Source: Biomphalaria glabrata
Lineage: Eukaryota > Mollusca > Gastropoda > Planorbidae
DNA length: 64,000 nucleotides
Direction: 5' to 3'
Assembly (NCBI RefSeq): GCF_947242115.1
Contig: NC_074720.1
Coordinates: forward strand, 11,782,645-11,846,644
Shown: positions 21,201 through 32,800 of the stretch, piece by piece
Layout: every line of letters starts with the position of its first letter
Numbering within the stretch: position 1 is the stretch's first letter
Notes under the pieces: generated by a model
Database searches by the model: none
What the model saw: only the letters and a program-made list of their open reading frames with translations
Told to the model about the DNA's origin: nothing
Position numbers and translations under genes: made by a program

Positions 21201-23829
21201 AGTCTGTGTAAGTAAACAAGATAAGATATTAACACTTTCCTTTGGCATTTGTCTTATCTTAATTCTTTTCTTTCAAGTCTCCCAAAAAAGTCGGTGATGA
21301 CATCCAAAAGGGTACAGCTGATTGGAAAGGTCTTAAGATAACTGTTAAACTTGTAGTCCAAAACAGACAGGCTAAAGTTGAAGTTGTGCCCAGTGCTGCT
21401 GCGTTGATCATAAGAGCTTTGAAAGAACCACCCCGTGACAGAAAGAAGGTTAAACATGGTGAGTATAACTATTTTTAGCTGTCATTTCTTTTTGATGTGT
21501 TGCTTTGGTAAAGATTTAATTAAATTTAGGTCATATTTATTTTCAACTTTAAATATGCTTCACACTTTTATCATATGAACACCATCAAATACATAGAGCC
21601 ATCTCAGGCACTAATCAGCACATTATTTTTTTTCTTTCTTTAAAGTGATCACATTTTTGTTAATGTTCACACTGGTCTTTTATCAAAACTATTAATTTAG
21701 ATGAAACGAGATTCTTTTAGAGGATCTAGTTTAGAAAATTCTTATCTACCGTTATTTTTATTTAAATGGGTTTGTGGGTCACTATCAATGTAGTTTTGAG
21801 TCTTTTAGAGTTTTTATTAGTTTAGTCGTATTATCAGAAGTAATATAACTATCAGTTGTTTGCTACAACTTACTTGCAGACTTGGAACCTAAAACTCTAC
21901 TTGTGCAAGCCATTTGTAAGTTATATGGTTTACCTCCATGTAATGCAGTCACTCAGGTTTAACTCTTGTTACTTTTTTTTTTCTTCAGTCAAACACAGTG
22001 GTAATTTGACAATGGATGACATTATTAAGATTGCTAAACAAATGCGATCACGTAGTATGGCAAAGGCATTGGTTGGAACTGTCAAAGAAGTCCTTGGTAA
22101 GTTGAAGGTGCAATGTTTCATTAAAACATTTGAACGACTATTTTGTGAAATGTAATATTTTTAAGCTTCACAATCTAGTGGTTTTCTTTACTTGAATAGT
22201 CTCAATAAAAGAAATGTAATTCACCCAGTGCTTAAGGGTTAAGTGGGATTTGTTTAGGAAATGCTTTTTGTCTTGACATATGATACTTTCCCTTTTATTT
22301 TTAATGCATGTTATTTATTCATTCAATGCATGGTTGCAAGAAAGCCGGCATGCCAGCAAAATCTAAGTAAAAAAAAAAAAAGTCAAATTCAAAGAAAGAC
22401 AGGAAGTTACATTACTTAAGTTACTGCACATGCGCTTATAATGATAGATCTAGCCTAGCTATATAAGTATATAGATTTAATATCTACTAATCTAGTCTAG
22501 GTGATAGATAGATATTAATGAGTATTCACTATTAGATTTAGATAATTAGAATAATTAGTTAGAATCTTTCAGTTACAATATACCACTAGATCTAGGTCTA
22601 AAGTCTAGTACCTGGGCAGAAGTTGGGGCTAGACTTTTATCATCTAACATGTCTAGATTGTAACTTGAGTCTAGATCTAGATTAGTATCTAGATCTAACT
22701 TCAAGATCTAGAACTTAATCTAGAGTATATAATTTGGATCTAGGTGTAGGCTAGACCTAAATCAAATCTAGTTAACTGTTAGTAGCTCTAGTGACACTCT
22801 GTTGATTCCTAGAAAAGTTGAAAGTCTAGACTTTCAGAAACTATTGTGAGTATGTCTAGATCTCTAATACTTAATAGTTTCTTAGACCTAGATATAGATA
22901 GGTGTAAATGGATGGATCTACTATTACTATTATCATAGAATATGAATGACATTTTGACTAGATCTAGATAAAGTAGTAAATCAGTCTTAAGCTACTATTA
23001 GTTAGAAGATCCAGTTAACTAGTTCTAGATTTGATAAGATCTTCTGACTACTCTGTCAGCCAATAAATATTTATAGATCTATTAGATCTTTAATTCTTTC
23101 TTCTTCTTCATCGTTCTCATTGTTATGTTGGAGTGTTCATATGACTAGACCAATACATGAGATGAACTGCGCAGTGGTTTCCAAATCAGGGAGCTCTCCA
23201 TATAGTTTTCTTTCTATTGGGGTGATTTGGGGCCAATGTCTTATACGGGCCTCTTGGTAGAGAGAGCAGTTTTGGAGGACGTGGTCGGCATTTTCTGGTG
23301 ATACTCCACATGGGCAGATTTCACTGGTTCCAATTTTGAGCTTCCGGAACATGTGTTGTCGCATTCTGTTGTGTCCGGTCCTGAGTCGAAAGATTAGACG
23401 TTGGTCTTGTCGGGATAGCTTATAGTAAGCATCATCTTTCTTGTGATTTGGATGGGAGCTCGTCCATTTCTCATTTATTTTATCTACAATTAATTTCTTC
23501 ATTTCTTCTGGATAGAGTGCAGAGTTTACTTGTGAGTTTGTTCTCCCTCTCTTGGCGAGTGTGTCAGCCTTCTCATTTCCTGCTAGTTGTATGTGAGCTG
23601 GTATCCATTGAATAACAGTTTTTTTGCTGTTGTGGTTGAGCTTTGTGAGTGCTGTTCTGAGGTTTAGATCTTTAATTGAAATGGAGCTATTTAATGGATA
23701 ATTGAATAAGCATGTTTTTTTGTCTCTTTAGGTACTGCCCAATCTATTGGATGCACAATTGACAAGTTGCCCCCACACTCTGTCATTGAGAAAATCAACA
23801 GTGGTGAAATAGAAGTTCCAGATGAATAA
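18258..23829 (+). CDS. RPL12: 60S ribosomal protein L12 (uL11), five coding exons, complete
   Basis: Exons: 18258-18294, 20769-20842, 21278-21458, 21989-22096, 23732-23829. All splice phases agree and give 165 residues, the same length as human RPL12. It starts [20 protein letters not shown] and carries [68 protein letters not shown] and ends [10 protein letters not shown]. The protein binds 28S rRNA at the base of the GTPase-associated stalk, next to P0. The N-terminal part is the rRNA/factor-facing domain and the C-terminal domain contacts rRNA. Exon 2 uses acceptor TTCAAAAG rather than a later TTGCAG because only that keeps the family length and frame. An AATAAA overlaps the stop codon (23825-23830). 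Introns 1 and 4 hold transposon pieces. No truncation seen; it is an expressed-looking gene, not a processed copy. Confidence 0.95.
18540..19490 (-). mobile_element. GGGAGG-family relative in RPL12 intron 1
   Basis: Homologous to the inverted copy at 2855-3620: GAAAAAACAATTTTTCGTTA, TGAGCTCGCTCAGCC-like and CAAAATGGTGGCG blocks recur in the same order. A segment at about 18900-18960 (AGGAAGTGTGAAAGTAAAA) is the complement of 3865-3905, showing rearrangement or another insertion. Confidence 0.55.
23137..23690 (-). mobile_element. LINE fragment with RNase H tail in RPL12 intron 4
   Basis: The minus strand, antisense to RPL12, reads [20 protein letters not shown] (RNase H C-terminus: the W-x-P-x-H and the N-x-x-A-D motifs), then a 121-codon frame with [17 protein letters not shown] and [17 protein letters not shown], the zinc-knuckle found after RNase H in I-clade/Nimb-like LINEs. 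RT core absent. Confidence 0.8.
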
Positions 23830-26150
23830 ATGTTAATGTGAAAGAAAACACATTTTTTTTTGTCTTGTTTTTTTTTTTTTTAAATTATAATATATTTCTG
23901 TAGGGTAACTTACAAAAATTTAGCCTTTGTGCCATATCTATTATTTAGCCTGTGGCACCTTTAAAGCAAATACTACTAATTAGGACAACATTGGGATGTT
24001 TGCAAAAGTGCCCACTTGCATTTCATACAAATTTTTTTATTTTTTAAGTGCTTTGGTTTTATCTTACTTTTGTAGAAAGACTTGATATCCCCATGCCATT
24101 CTCTATGGCCGACCATTTCCTATTTCTGTATGGAGGTATTTTCTTAGGTTGTGGTAGCCTACTGGCCAACTGCTTAGTGTCATTGATTTAAATCTAGTTG
24201 AAAATATCAATATGCAAACATTTGCAGATATTCAAGAAATTAAAGCGAGGTATAGAAATATCCAAAAAGCTCTTGATTTACGCTAAATTTGGTGAAGGTA
24301 TTCAAACACAACCGCAATAGTGAATTTTTTTGTGACTAATAGGCACTATATACTGGCTCTGTTTATGAGGGGTTAACTTAAGCAGTTACTGAGAAAACAT
24401 TACTTCAAATACACATTATGTAGGTGTCTTACAAAAATGGAACAGAAGTTGTTAATTGATTAAAAGATATCCCTTTTTCTGTGGATACACCATAGCTGAT
24501 GACATTGTTTCTGTTCTGGCTGGGAAAGTGGGTGAAAGATGGAACCTTGTTGATGTCCAAGGGCTGAGCCGAAGGCTCTTCGAGACCTAAGTTTGAAAAA
24601 AAAACCTGTGTGAAAACACAGTTCTGTTTGAGAGAGACCCGAGTCAATGCCTATGTAAAGCATCGCTGTTTCCAATGCCTTAGGCCCCCCGACGCATGCT
24701 TGGCTGCACATGGCCGAGGACACAGGGAGCCTCCGCCATTTTCCTTCGTTATACCAAGCTAACCGTGGGGGAATCGCCATTTATGTAACGCTCCCTTTGA
24801 GATGGATGTGTGACAGGTTTGTGGGGACTTTTTTACAACCCCGCCCGTGCAAGAAGTGGACTCTCGTCTACCCGTGGGCATCCCCACGGGAGTTATGTTT
24901 CGCCATTCATTTAGCCTAGTTGCCCCCTCAAGTAGCCGTTTCCACCCAGGTGCCACGATGAGGCATAACAACGCACCCGGGCAAGATGGAACCTGAACCG
25001 AGGTTAGGACAAATATTGAGGTTACTATGTAAAAGCAGCAGAGCTTAGAAATTTAAATATTATTAATCCAATGGCGTATACCCGGTACCATACATGTAGG
25101 CCTACCTTGTACTAAAAGAAATCTTACTTTAGATGACACTATTAAACTTAACTATGACTAATGGAGACAACATACATTTCAGAGTGGATCTGTTAGCTAC
25201 CGGTATCACTAATACGATACAGATGGTAGCAAACCGTGACCTCCGTGTCGAAGGCGCCGAGCACACTAAGCTCTATAATATTGTCATTACTGTCTACTTT
25301 TAAACATTGACTACGTACCGGGTATTTTAAAATTTAATCTAGCCCAAGAGAGTTGACAACTATAACTCTTAAATGTCAATTTTTGACCATTGGGCACATA
25401 ACCATCTTGGGAATTGAAAGAGTAGTACATACCGATAGCAGTCCCCACTACGTACCGATACTCGAGTTGGCAATCACAAGGAAGCACAGGACGAGTTATT
25501 TACAAAGAACAAACTGGCCGGTACAGGGTATCACCCCCCCCTCCCCTCTCAAGAGCAATCTATCGTCCAATTAAGAACAGGGCACCTCTAAATTGTCAGA
25601 AAAAAAAAAAACACCCACCAGCCTGTAGACTGCTGCTCCTTAATTCACCTGCAACAGATCCTATATAAAAAAAACAGGGTTCGTAGCGCTCCTAAAATCT
25701 AAAAAAATGAAAAATTTTCCATGTTGTCCCTTTCCTAAATTCTTGCTAAAAATGGGGGGGGGGGGGGAACAATCAAGAACTTGACTGTCATACAGAATTA
25801 CAGATACAGGCATTCTGATCGCATGACGCTACGGGATGGCTATGTTAATGAGCTGACCAGTGACGCGTCTACACCACCTTTCACCCACTTGTGAAGCGTG
25901 ATTGAAGATGGCCTTGGCTCACCTGACATTTTTCTGAAGGCAGCGTAGAAATGGTTGTTTCATTTCATTGTTACAACTGAAGACGCGCTAGAAATCCGCT
26001 AGATCTAATCTGTATAGAGTCTATAATTAGACCAATTACCAGCCTAATGTGTAGGCTACACCCCTCCGGGTCTTCCCTCGCCTAAAATCTTCTTGTACGG
26101 TAACAGTAAGAGTAACTTCGCGAGGAAATTTCGTGAATCATCTAGCTAGA
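23830..26150. other. Intergenic between RPL12 and the 26-kb array
   Basis: Holds the RPL12 3' flank, a dispersed repeat at about 24435-24550 (GACATTGTTTCTGTTCTGGC) shared with 27855-27945, and a GC-richer island 24540-25010 of unknown origin. The overlapping open frames there match nothing I know. Confidence 0.4.
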
Positions 26151-26319
26151 AATAGAATCTAGATTTACATCCAAGTTAGATCTAGTGAAGATATTTGTAC
26201 ACCTAACCCGAAAACTATGTGAATTGTAGTCAATTTAATGATCCCGATACATCTAATGTCTAGAATAGCCTACTCTAGAAATACGCTAGATTCTAGATTT
26301 ACGCTAAATCACTAGAATT

Positions 26320-26975
26320 TAGTAGAATCTAGTGAAGATAATTCGCACAGCCATGAAAAGTCCTCAAATTTTAGTGACTTAGATCTAGAGTCTAGACTTA
26401 CGGTAGGTTCAGTGAAGATAATTCGCACACAGCCGTGAAAAGTCGCATATTTTAGTGACTAGATCTAGACTCTAGATTTACGCTAAACCACTATAATCTA
26501 GTGAAGATAATTCGCACACATCCGTGAAAAGCCCGCACATTTTAGTATTAGATCAAGAGTCTAGATTTAGGCCTACGCTAAACCACTATAATCTAGTGAA
26601 GATAATTCGCACACAGCCGTGAAAAGCCCGCACATTTTAGTATTAGATCAAGAGTCTAGATTTAGGCCTACGCTAAATCACCAGAATCTAGTGAAGATAA
26701 TTCGCACACAGCCGTGAAAAGCCCGCAAATTTTAGTATTAGATCAAGAGTCTTGATTTACGCTAAATCACCAGAATCTAGTAGTGAAGATAATTCGCACA
26801 CTGCCGTGAAATGCCCACGAATTTTAGTATTAGATCAAGAGTCTAGATTTACGTTAGATTCAGTGAAGATAATTCTCTTACAGCCGTGAAAGGTCCGCGA
26901 ATTTTAGTGACTTGGATCAAGAGTCTAGATCTACTGTAGATTTAACGGAAATATTTCGCACGCAGCTGTGAAAAG
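26320..26975 (+). repeat. ~80-95-bp tandem array
   Basis: GTGAAGATAATTCGCAC-type boxes occur at 26332, 26412, 26501, 26596, 26691, 26783 and 26863 (last diverged), each followed by GCCGTGAAAAG, ATTTTAGT and AGAGTCTAGATTTACGCTAA blocks. A weaker half-unit lies near 26187 and another near 26945. About seven good units. Confidence 0.85.
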
Positions 26976-27479
26976 TCCGTAAAAGTTATAATAACTTTCG
27001 GTCGCAAAAGCCAGGGAAACTACATAGTTGAAAAAGAAATTGTTTTTAAAAAACAACAACACGCTAATAGTTTATTCCCCCCCCCCCCCAATCCAAAAGC
27101 CATTATTTAGTGATCAAATGTCAACTAAACATACAAACATGCCTGTATATTATAGGTTCTTTTATGAGGAGGATTTAAGCACAGTTAATAAAAGAATAAA
27201 ACATTAGGCCTACGGTACCTCAAATGCACACCATGACTCCATAGTAGGCCTACTTATATAAGATACACATAGGAACTAAAAATGTACATTTCCACCAACC
27301 ATTTGAAAAAAGACATAATTTTTATTGATCCAATCAAATGGAAATTCAGTTTGACTACAATTGACAACCTCAGCGTAACTACTGTAACAATAACAATATA
27401 GATGAAAAATTCAAACAACATTCACACACGAAGCACATACACACTCATAACCAGCGCTTTATGAATTAGACTTCTATGT

Positions 27480-27865
27480 ACTTCTCGATGACGACAGATG
27501 ATCTTGTAACACTCTGACCGAAAGTGAAATAAAGGAGTTTTTAAATCTTTCTGTTTTAGTTCTAATGGAAAGGAGACGACCACTTCTTTCAGATCTTATG
27601 TAACAGTGGTTTAATGGGTGCAGGTTGTCTTAAAGAATCGTGAGTGTTTTGGAAAGGCATTTTTTCATGAAAAAGCTCTTCAAGAGATGGTAGCTGTGTT
27701 CGAGTGATATAGGATGCTTTTTTAATTAGTCTATTTAGTCTTAAGTCTTTGTGCCAGTGAAGTATTATCATACCAGCAGGCGATGGCAAAGTTAATTAGA
27801 CTGCTGATGGTTGCTGTATAGAAAAGAAAATGGTTGTTAGAGTTTTTGGGATGACAGTCAAGTTG
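27480..27865 (-). mobile_element. LINE reverse-transcriptase C-terminal fragment
   Basis: The minus strand gives NNHFLFYTATISSLINFAIA then CWYDNTSLAQ in one frame, and RLNRLIKKASYITRTQLPSL with EELFHEKMPFQ in another, so a single frameshift near 27740. This is the usual end of L2/RTE-type LINE proteins. Confidence 0.65.
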
Positions 27866-28199
27866 TTACTTGATTAAAAGAAAACTTCCATAACATTTCC
27901 TATGGGAATACCACATTGTTTCTGTTCTAGCTGGGATGTTGGCAAGATATTTTTTATTCCCAAAATCGAGTAACAATAATAAATGCATAGTTCTGTGTAT
28001 GTTTTACAATCACACAAACGGGCGGGACACACACACATATATATATTTCATCCTTAAAAAACCTCCTAAAATTTTGTCAAGGAAAAGTGCTACTAACCCT
28101 GATTGTAACAACCCCACATCCGTGACATATTCAACAGTTTTGCAGTAATGAACTTGCTAGAAGAATATGGTACTTGAATATCTGTACTTTTTTTTATTG

Positions 28200-28395
28200 C
28201 TTATATATAGTGGATCTTACATACCTACTCAGTGCACTACGGTCCAGTCTATAGTGGAAGCAGTAGGCAACGAAGTTTCTGGGAGGTTTCCATTTTGCCT
28301 TTAGGTGCTCAACAATTGAAGCCGGGATTAAAACTCAAGCTCCTTGTAAGGTGGTGAAAAGGTTTTGGCAGCTCAGTGACACGTCCCACTACTTC
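28200..28395 (-). mobile_element. tRNA-derived SINE (minus strand)
   Basis: Minus-strand GAGCTTGAGTTTTAATCCCG is a decayed B box. It is followed by a body with GGAAACCTCCCAGAAACTTC and CAGACTGGACCG-like blocks typical of a molluscan SINE type. Confidence 0.55.
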
Positions 28396-28934
28396 AACTA
28401 AGATGTTTAAGACTTTCATTATAAATTAATAACACTACACTGGTACCTTGTCGGTAGTTTTCAACATTTTTTTTTATTGATCATTTAATGGTAACAACTT
28501 AAAGATCTAATGCAGATCAAGTTTATATAAATATCAGATTTTGGATACAAAAGGTCGAACATATCATAATTTAAAAGATGTGAAACGCAAGTGGATTACT
28601 AGTTTCAGATAATTTAAAAAATGTGTTTTTACTTATCTTACTAGTATATATGGAGGCTATAAAATAAAAGGACCATATTCTAATCTGGATATGCTTAGGT
28701 GCCAATGGTTGAATTTGAGAGAAACTTTGTTTTTCTTTTGTAGCAGTACCCGACCAATTCTTTTAAAAACTAAACGAAAGAAAAATATTGAAAAAAAAAT
28801 GTTAACACTTATTATCAGCTAACCATTTACCCAGTAATAATAAAAATAAAGGTGCTGTATGCCAGCAAAGTGCTGTGCTTCCCAAACAAAAAGTCTCAAG
28901 GAGTCTCAAGTACAATAATGAAAACTGGTACCTG

Positions 28935-29030
28935 TCATTAGTTGACAGTTGTGCTGGCCACTTGACACCCTCATTAATTATCTGCCATAGAACAGTTGAG
29001 CTTTAATTATTTGCCTCATAGATCACAATA
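28935..29030 (+). mobile_element. SINE 3' fragment
   Basis: GTTGTGCTGGCCACTTGACA and CATAGAACAGTTGAGC match the body of the SINE at 42443-42705; the tRNA-like head is missing. Confidence 0.6.
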
Positions 29031-29832
29031 TCTTTAAGAAACTTAATACCTAATAAATAGAGAACCTTATTATGGCATATATGAGTGTATAAATACAAAG
29101 CCTCTCAACTGATCTAGTTAAACTTTTGAACTTGATCATAGTTTAATTTTGGGATTTTTTACTTACCAACAAAGCAACTATTTAAAACAATGCAACATAT
29201 TGAAAATAGGCGTCAAAGAAATGTAACAATAATGAAAATACATAGCACCAAGAAATAGTTGCTACAACAATTTTAAGTACCATAACAACTTCACCTTTGT
29301 ATTAACATCAATTCACAAAGACCAATGAAGTACCGTACACAACTTATACAGATCTACAAATACAAACATGCAAATTGAACAAGAAATTTAGTAGAGTGTT
29401 CTGAGTTTTAAATAAATGAGAATCATAACATATGTAATTATATTTCATGGTAGATTTAATTACAAAGAACACAAGAACCAAAAATTAACCCCTGTTAAGT
29501 TAAAATGATTTTTTTTTTTACACCAACAATAAGAAAAAAAAAGCCAGTGACCAAAAAAAAAACAAAACAAAACTTTAAAAAAAAAAAACTATGCATCTTG
29601 TATCTAAGCGAATTGAAGTAAGAGGTCATGTTCTAATTAGGACTAAAGTAATTCAAGCAATAGGGAAATAAATAGTTTTGTTTAAACATCTAAATAAACT
29701 TAACTAGTTTTATACATTCATTGCTAAATCATGCAAATACAAATTCAGAACATTCATTAATTATCAAAAATATGATCTTGTAAAAATGACTATAACAGTA
29801 TATTTATATGATATTAGACTAGCATTTCCAGT

Positions 29833-32800
29833 TTATACAAAATATGCAGCTAATTGTGCCATCTTGTCTTTAGGTTTTCCTCGCCCACGTCCTCTGCCTC
29901 TTCCCCTCCCTCTTCCTCCTCTGCTGACTCGAGCTCCTCCGGTTCTTCTGAGAGCAACCGCATGATGTTTCTCTATAAGAGGTTTGAAGATAGCATCGCA
30001 GAAAACACAACCAGTGTGTTCAGAGCTGGACTCTGGTAAAGGGCTTTTGCCTTCCTGAAGGTTGGAAGTTTAAAAATTACTTTCAATCAGCAAAAACAAA
30101 ACAAGGCAACAAAATGTTTTTAATTTACATCTATTGAACAGAAAGACATGAGCATATGGTAACAAGAGAACTTATAATAGATAAGCTGCTGCAAAGTTGT
30201 GCTCAAACAGCTTGTAACAAAATATATATGTGTGTGTGCATTGGGAGGTTTTTCTCTTGAACTCTTCCATTGGATAAAGAAAAGCAAAAGTATTTTATCA
30301 TTGAGATCTAGAACTGTAGCTAAATTGTGAGGGGGGTGTCTCCAAATTATATATTGCAAGAGACAAAGCAAAGATATTTTACCCTCATGGGTTACAATTG
30401 ATGGGCCAAGAAGAGTGTGTGTAAGTGGGGCTTAATTGTCAAATAAGCAAAAAAAAATTTCCTTAATGAGCGTTACTAAAATTGTAATGTTGACTGTTCT
30501 TTTGGTAGATATAAAAAAAAAAAAAGAGAATAAAAACCTTTTGGTTAAAAACAAAACAACATAAAAATTAAAAACTTTACAGACATCACAATCTCTTGAC
30601 AAATTGTGTGAGTTAAATTTCTATACTAACTTTTTAACTCAGTGAAGTGAATGTCAGTGCTAATTTCTATTTTATTTACAAATGTTTTTAAGAAAAAAAA
30701 AAGTTGAATTTAATCAGAAGAGTATAGCATAAATATGACTATTGAGAGACTCAGATGCTTTACAAAATGAGCTTGATTTGAATCTATTTGTAGCACCATC
30801 TAAGTTCATGATGCTTCTAGTTTGCCTAAAGAAAATGTTAAAGAGGACTAAAGACAAGAAGGGTTGTCAAATATGGATAAATGATACAAATTTCTGGTTA
30901 TTACGGGTTCTTCTAGAGTAGGTGATGTTTATTCCCATCAGTTAAATGAGTCGAGAACATTAATCTTCATAGAAAAATAATCTTGTGTTCTTGAGCAAAG
31001 AGACTCATTTGGTAGGATATGCTTTACAGACATTATAGTTCTAAGCCCAGGGGAAGCATACACAAATGTGTTCATAGAAGTTTTTGTAAAGAAGACAAAC
31101 TTTATGTACTGGTAAATGGGCAAATGAGTTTGGGCACTTGATTTAAAAGTTGTCAATTTATTTATTAGCATATTTATGATAACATCTTAACCAGCAATAG
31201 ATTTACCTTAAATGCAACTTCTACAACATTGGCACCACATTCTTCACAGGACTCATCTTTGACACTCACTTTGGAAGCTCCCTCAAAAAAATGGATGACT
31301 ACGCTGCATCTGTTCATATCAGAACAATATTTTACTGACTAAATACAAAAATATAATTGATTGTCTACTGCAAATGATCATAGTAAAAGACATGACTGTA
31401 TAAAGTAAGACTGTACTGACTTCTCTGTTTCGGAAATATAATTATTCTCTTTAAACCAAGTGACTTAGAGAACAAGTGACATTCAGTTCACAGATGTCTA
31501 GATTTATGTCAGACTTAAACTATCTGCGTCTTTTTTCCAAAGGATGACAACATTTGTCTACAAATCCCCAGCTCTAAAAAAAATTAAAATTCAGGGAAGG
31601 TAACTTCTCTTCAAACTGGTCACCAGTAATTTTACTTATAATCTTTTTTTTCCACAGCTGATTTATTTCTGGGTACAGGTATCCCTTGCATCTGATCAAA
31701 AGTGACAGTAATTTAAAGTAATTTATAATGAAATTATAATGAAACTGATGAATTCATTGACTAGCCCAAATCAAGTAGAGTCTCTACCACTAAATAATTC
31801 ATATTGCACCTACTTATATGGTGGTATATTAAAAAGCATGATTCACAATTATCTGAACTATGCTGTCTATCATTTGTTAAATAGAAAATTTGAAATCTAG
31901 GGAAATTGTATTTCACTTGCACACAGTCTTTGATAAAATGTACATAAAAGAACTTAATATTAGATGCTATTTGATTCAATGGTTTTGTGATTGATGGTCA
32001 CACATCTTACTAAAACAGATAAACAGATATTTACTTGTTACAAGCCATGCGCCACTTAGGTCCCGACGTAAGATCCAGAACGAGGACGCCGTTGTCACAC
32101 TCAACACATTCTGACACCCCGTTTTGTGCAAAAGCATGTGAGCAGGTTGGGTGAGTACACTCGTTGCAGCCCATGCCCTTACGCATGTCATTGAAAGGAG
32201 GATTGTTGTAGCAGTATGGACACAGGGGATAAGTCTAAACAGGAAGAAATACAAACGATATGAGGAAAACACAAGCAGAATACATGAACAGCCACAGAGT
32301 GGTCTCAGTCAATGAATAAGTTTAAGAACTCTGAATATGTTGACTTGTTTAGTTCATCCATTATTCTATGAACACTTATGTGTAATTATTTCAATGATTA
32401 TTACCAATAGCAACAGTTATACAACAGAATAAAAAAGTGAAATATCCTTTCAGGTTTTAATGTCGACAACAGAACTAGTAAATGGGAGTGTTACAGAATA
32501 CAGCTGCTCAAAGTTGTCAGGTGGCAATCACAAATAAGCCTTTACACTCCCAAACATGTATCAGGTACAAATTTTAAACAAAATTGAGAAAGAGAGTAAA
32601 TTTTTACATTTACAAAGCTTATATCAACTTGTGTCTGGTACAATTTTTGTATATGCTATTTTTCCATCTTCCCATTCTCTGATCAAGTTGAAACTTCAAA
32701 CGATTATTAATTGTCAATGACAACACATAAATCAATAAAAAAAATTAACCAATTAGTTAATTAATTATTGGCAATTAATTATTTTGTTTGGCATTGAACA

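Noticed and set aside
23137-23502. 121-codon minus-strand frame as a nested host gene in RPL12 intron 4
   Set aside because: RNase H tail and Cys-knuckle identify it as a LINE C-terminus.
24460-24971. Overlapping frames on both strands in the GC-rich island
   Set aside because: Open frames on both strands are expected from GC-rich composition; no domain seen.
24435-25020. GC-rich island as a CpG-type promoter for TOP3B
   Set aside because: It is at the 3' side of TOP3B and near a dispersed repeat; TOP3B starts at 42.3 kb.
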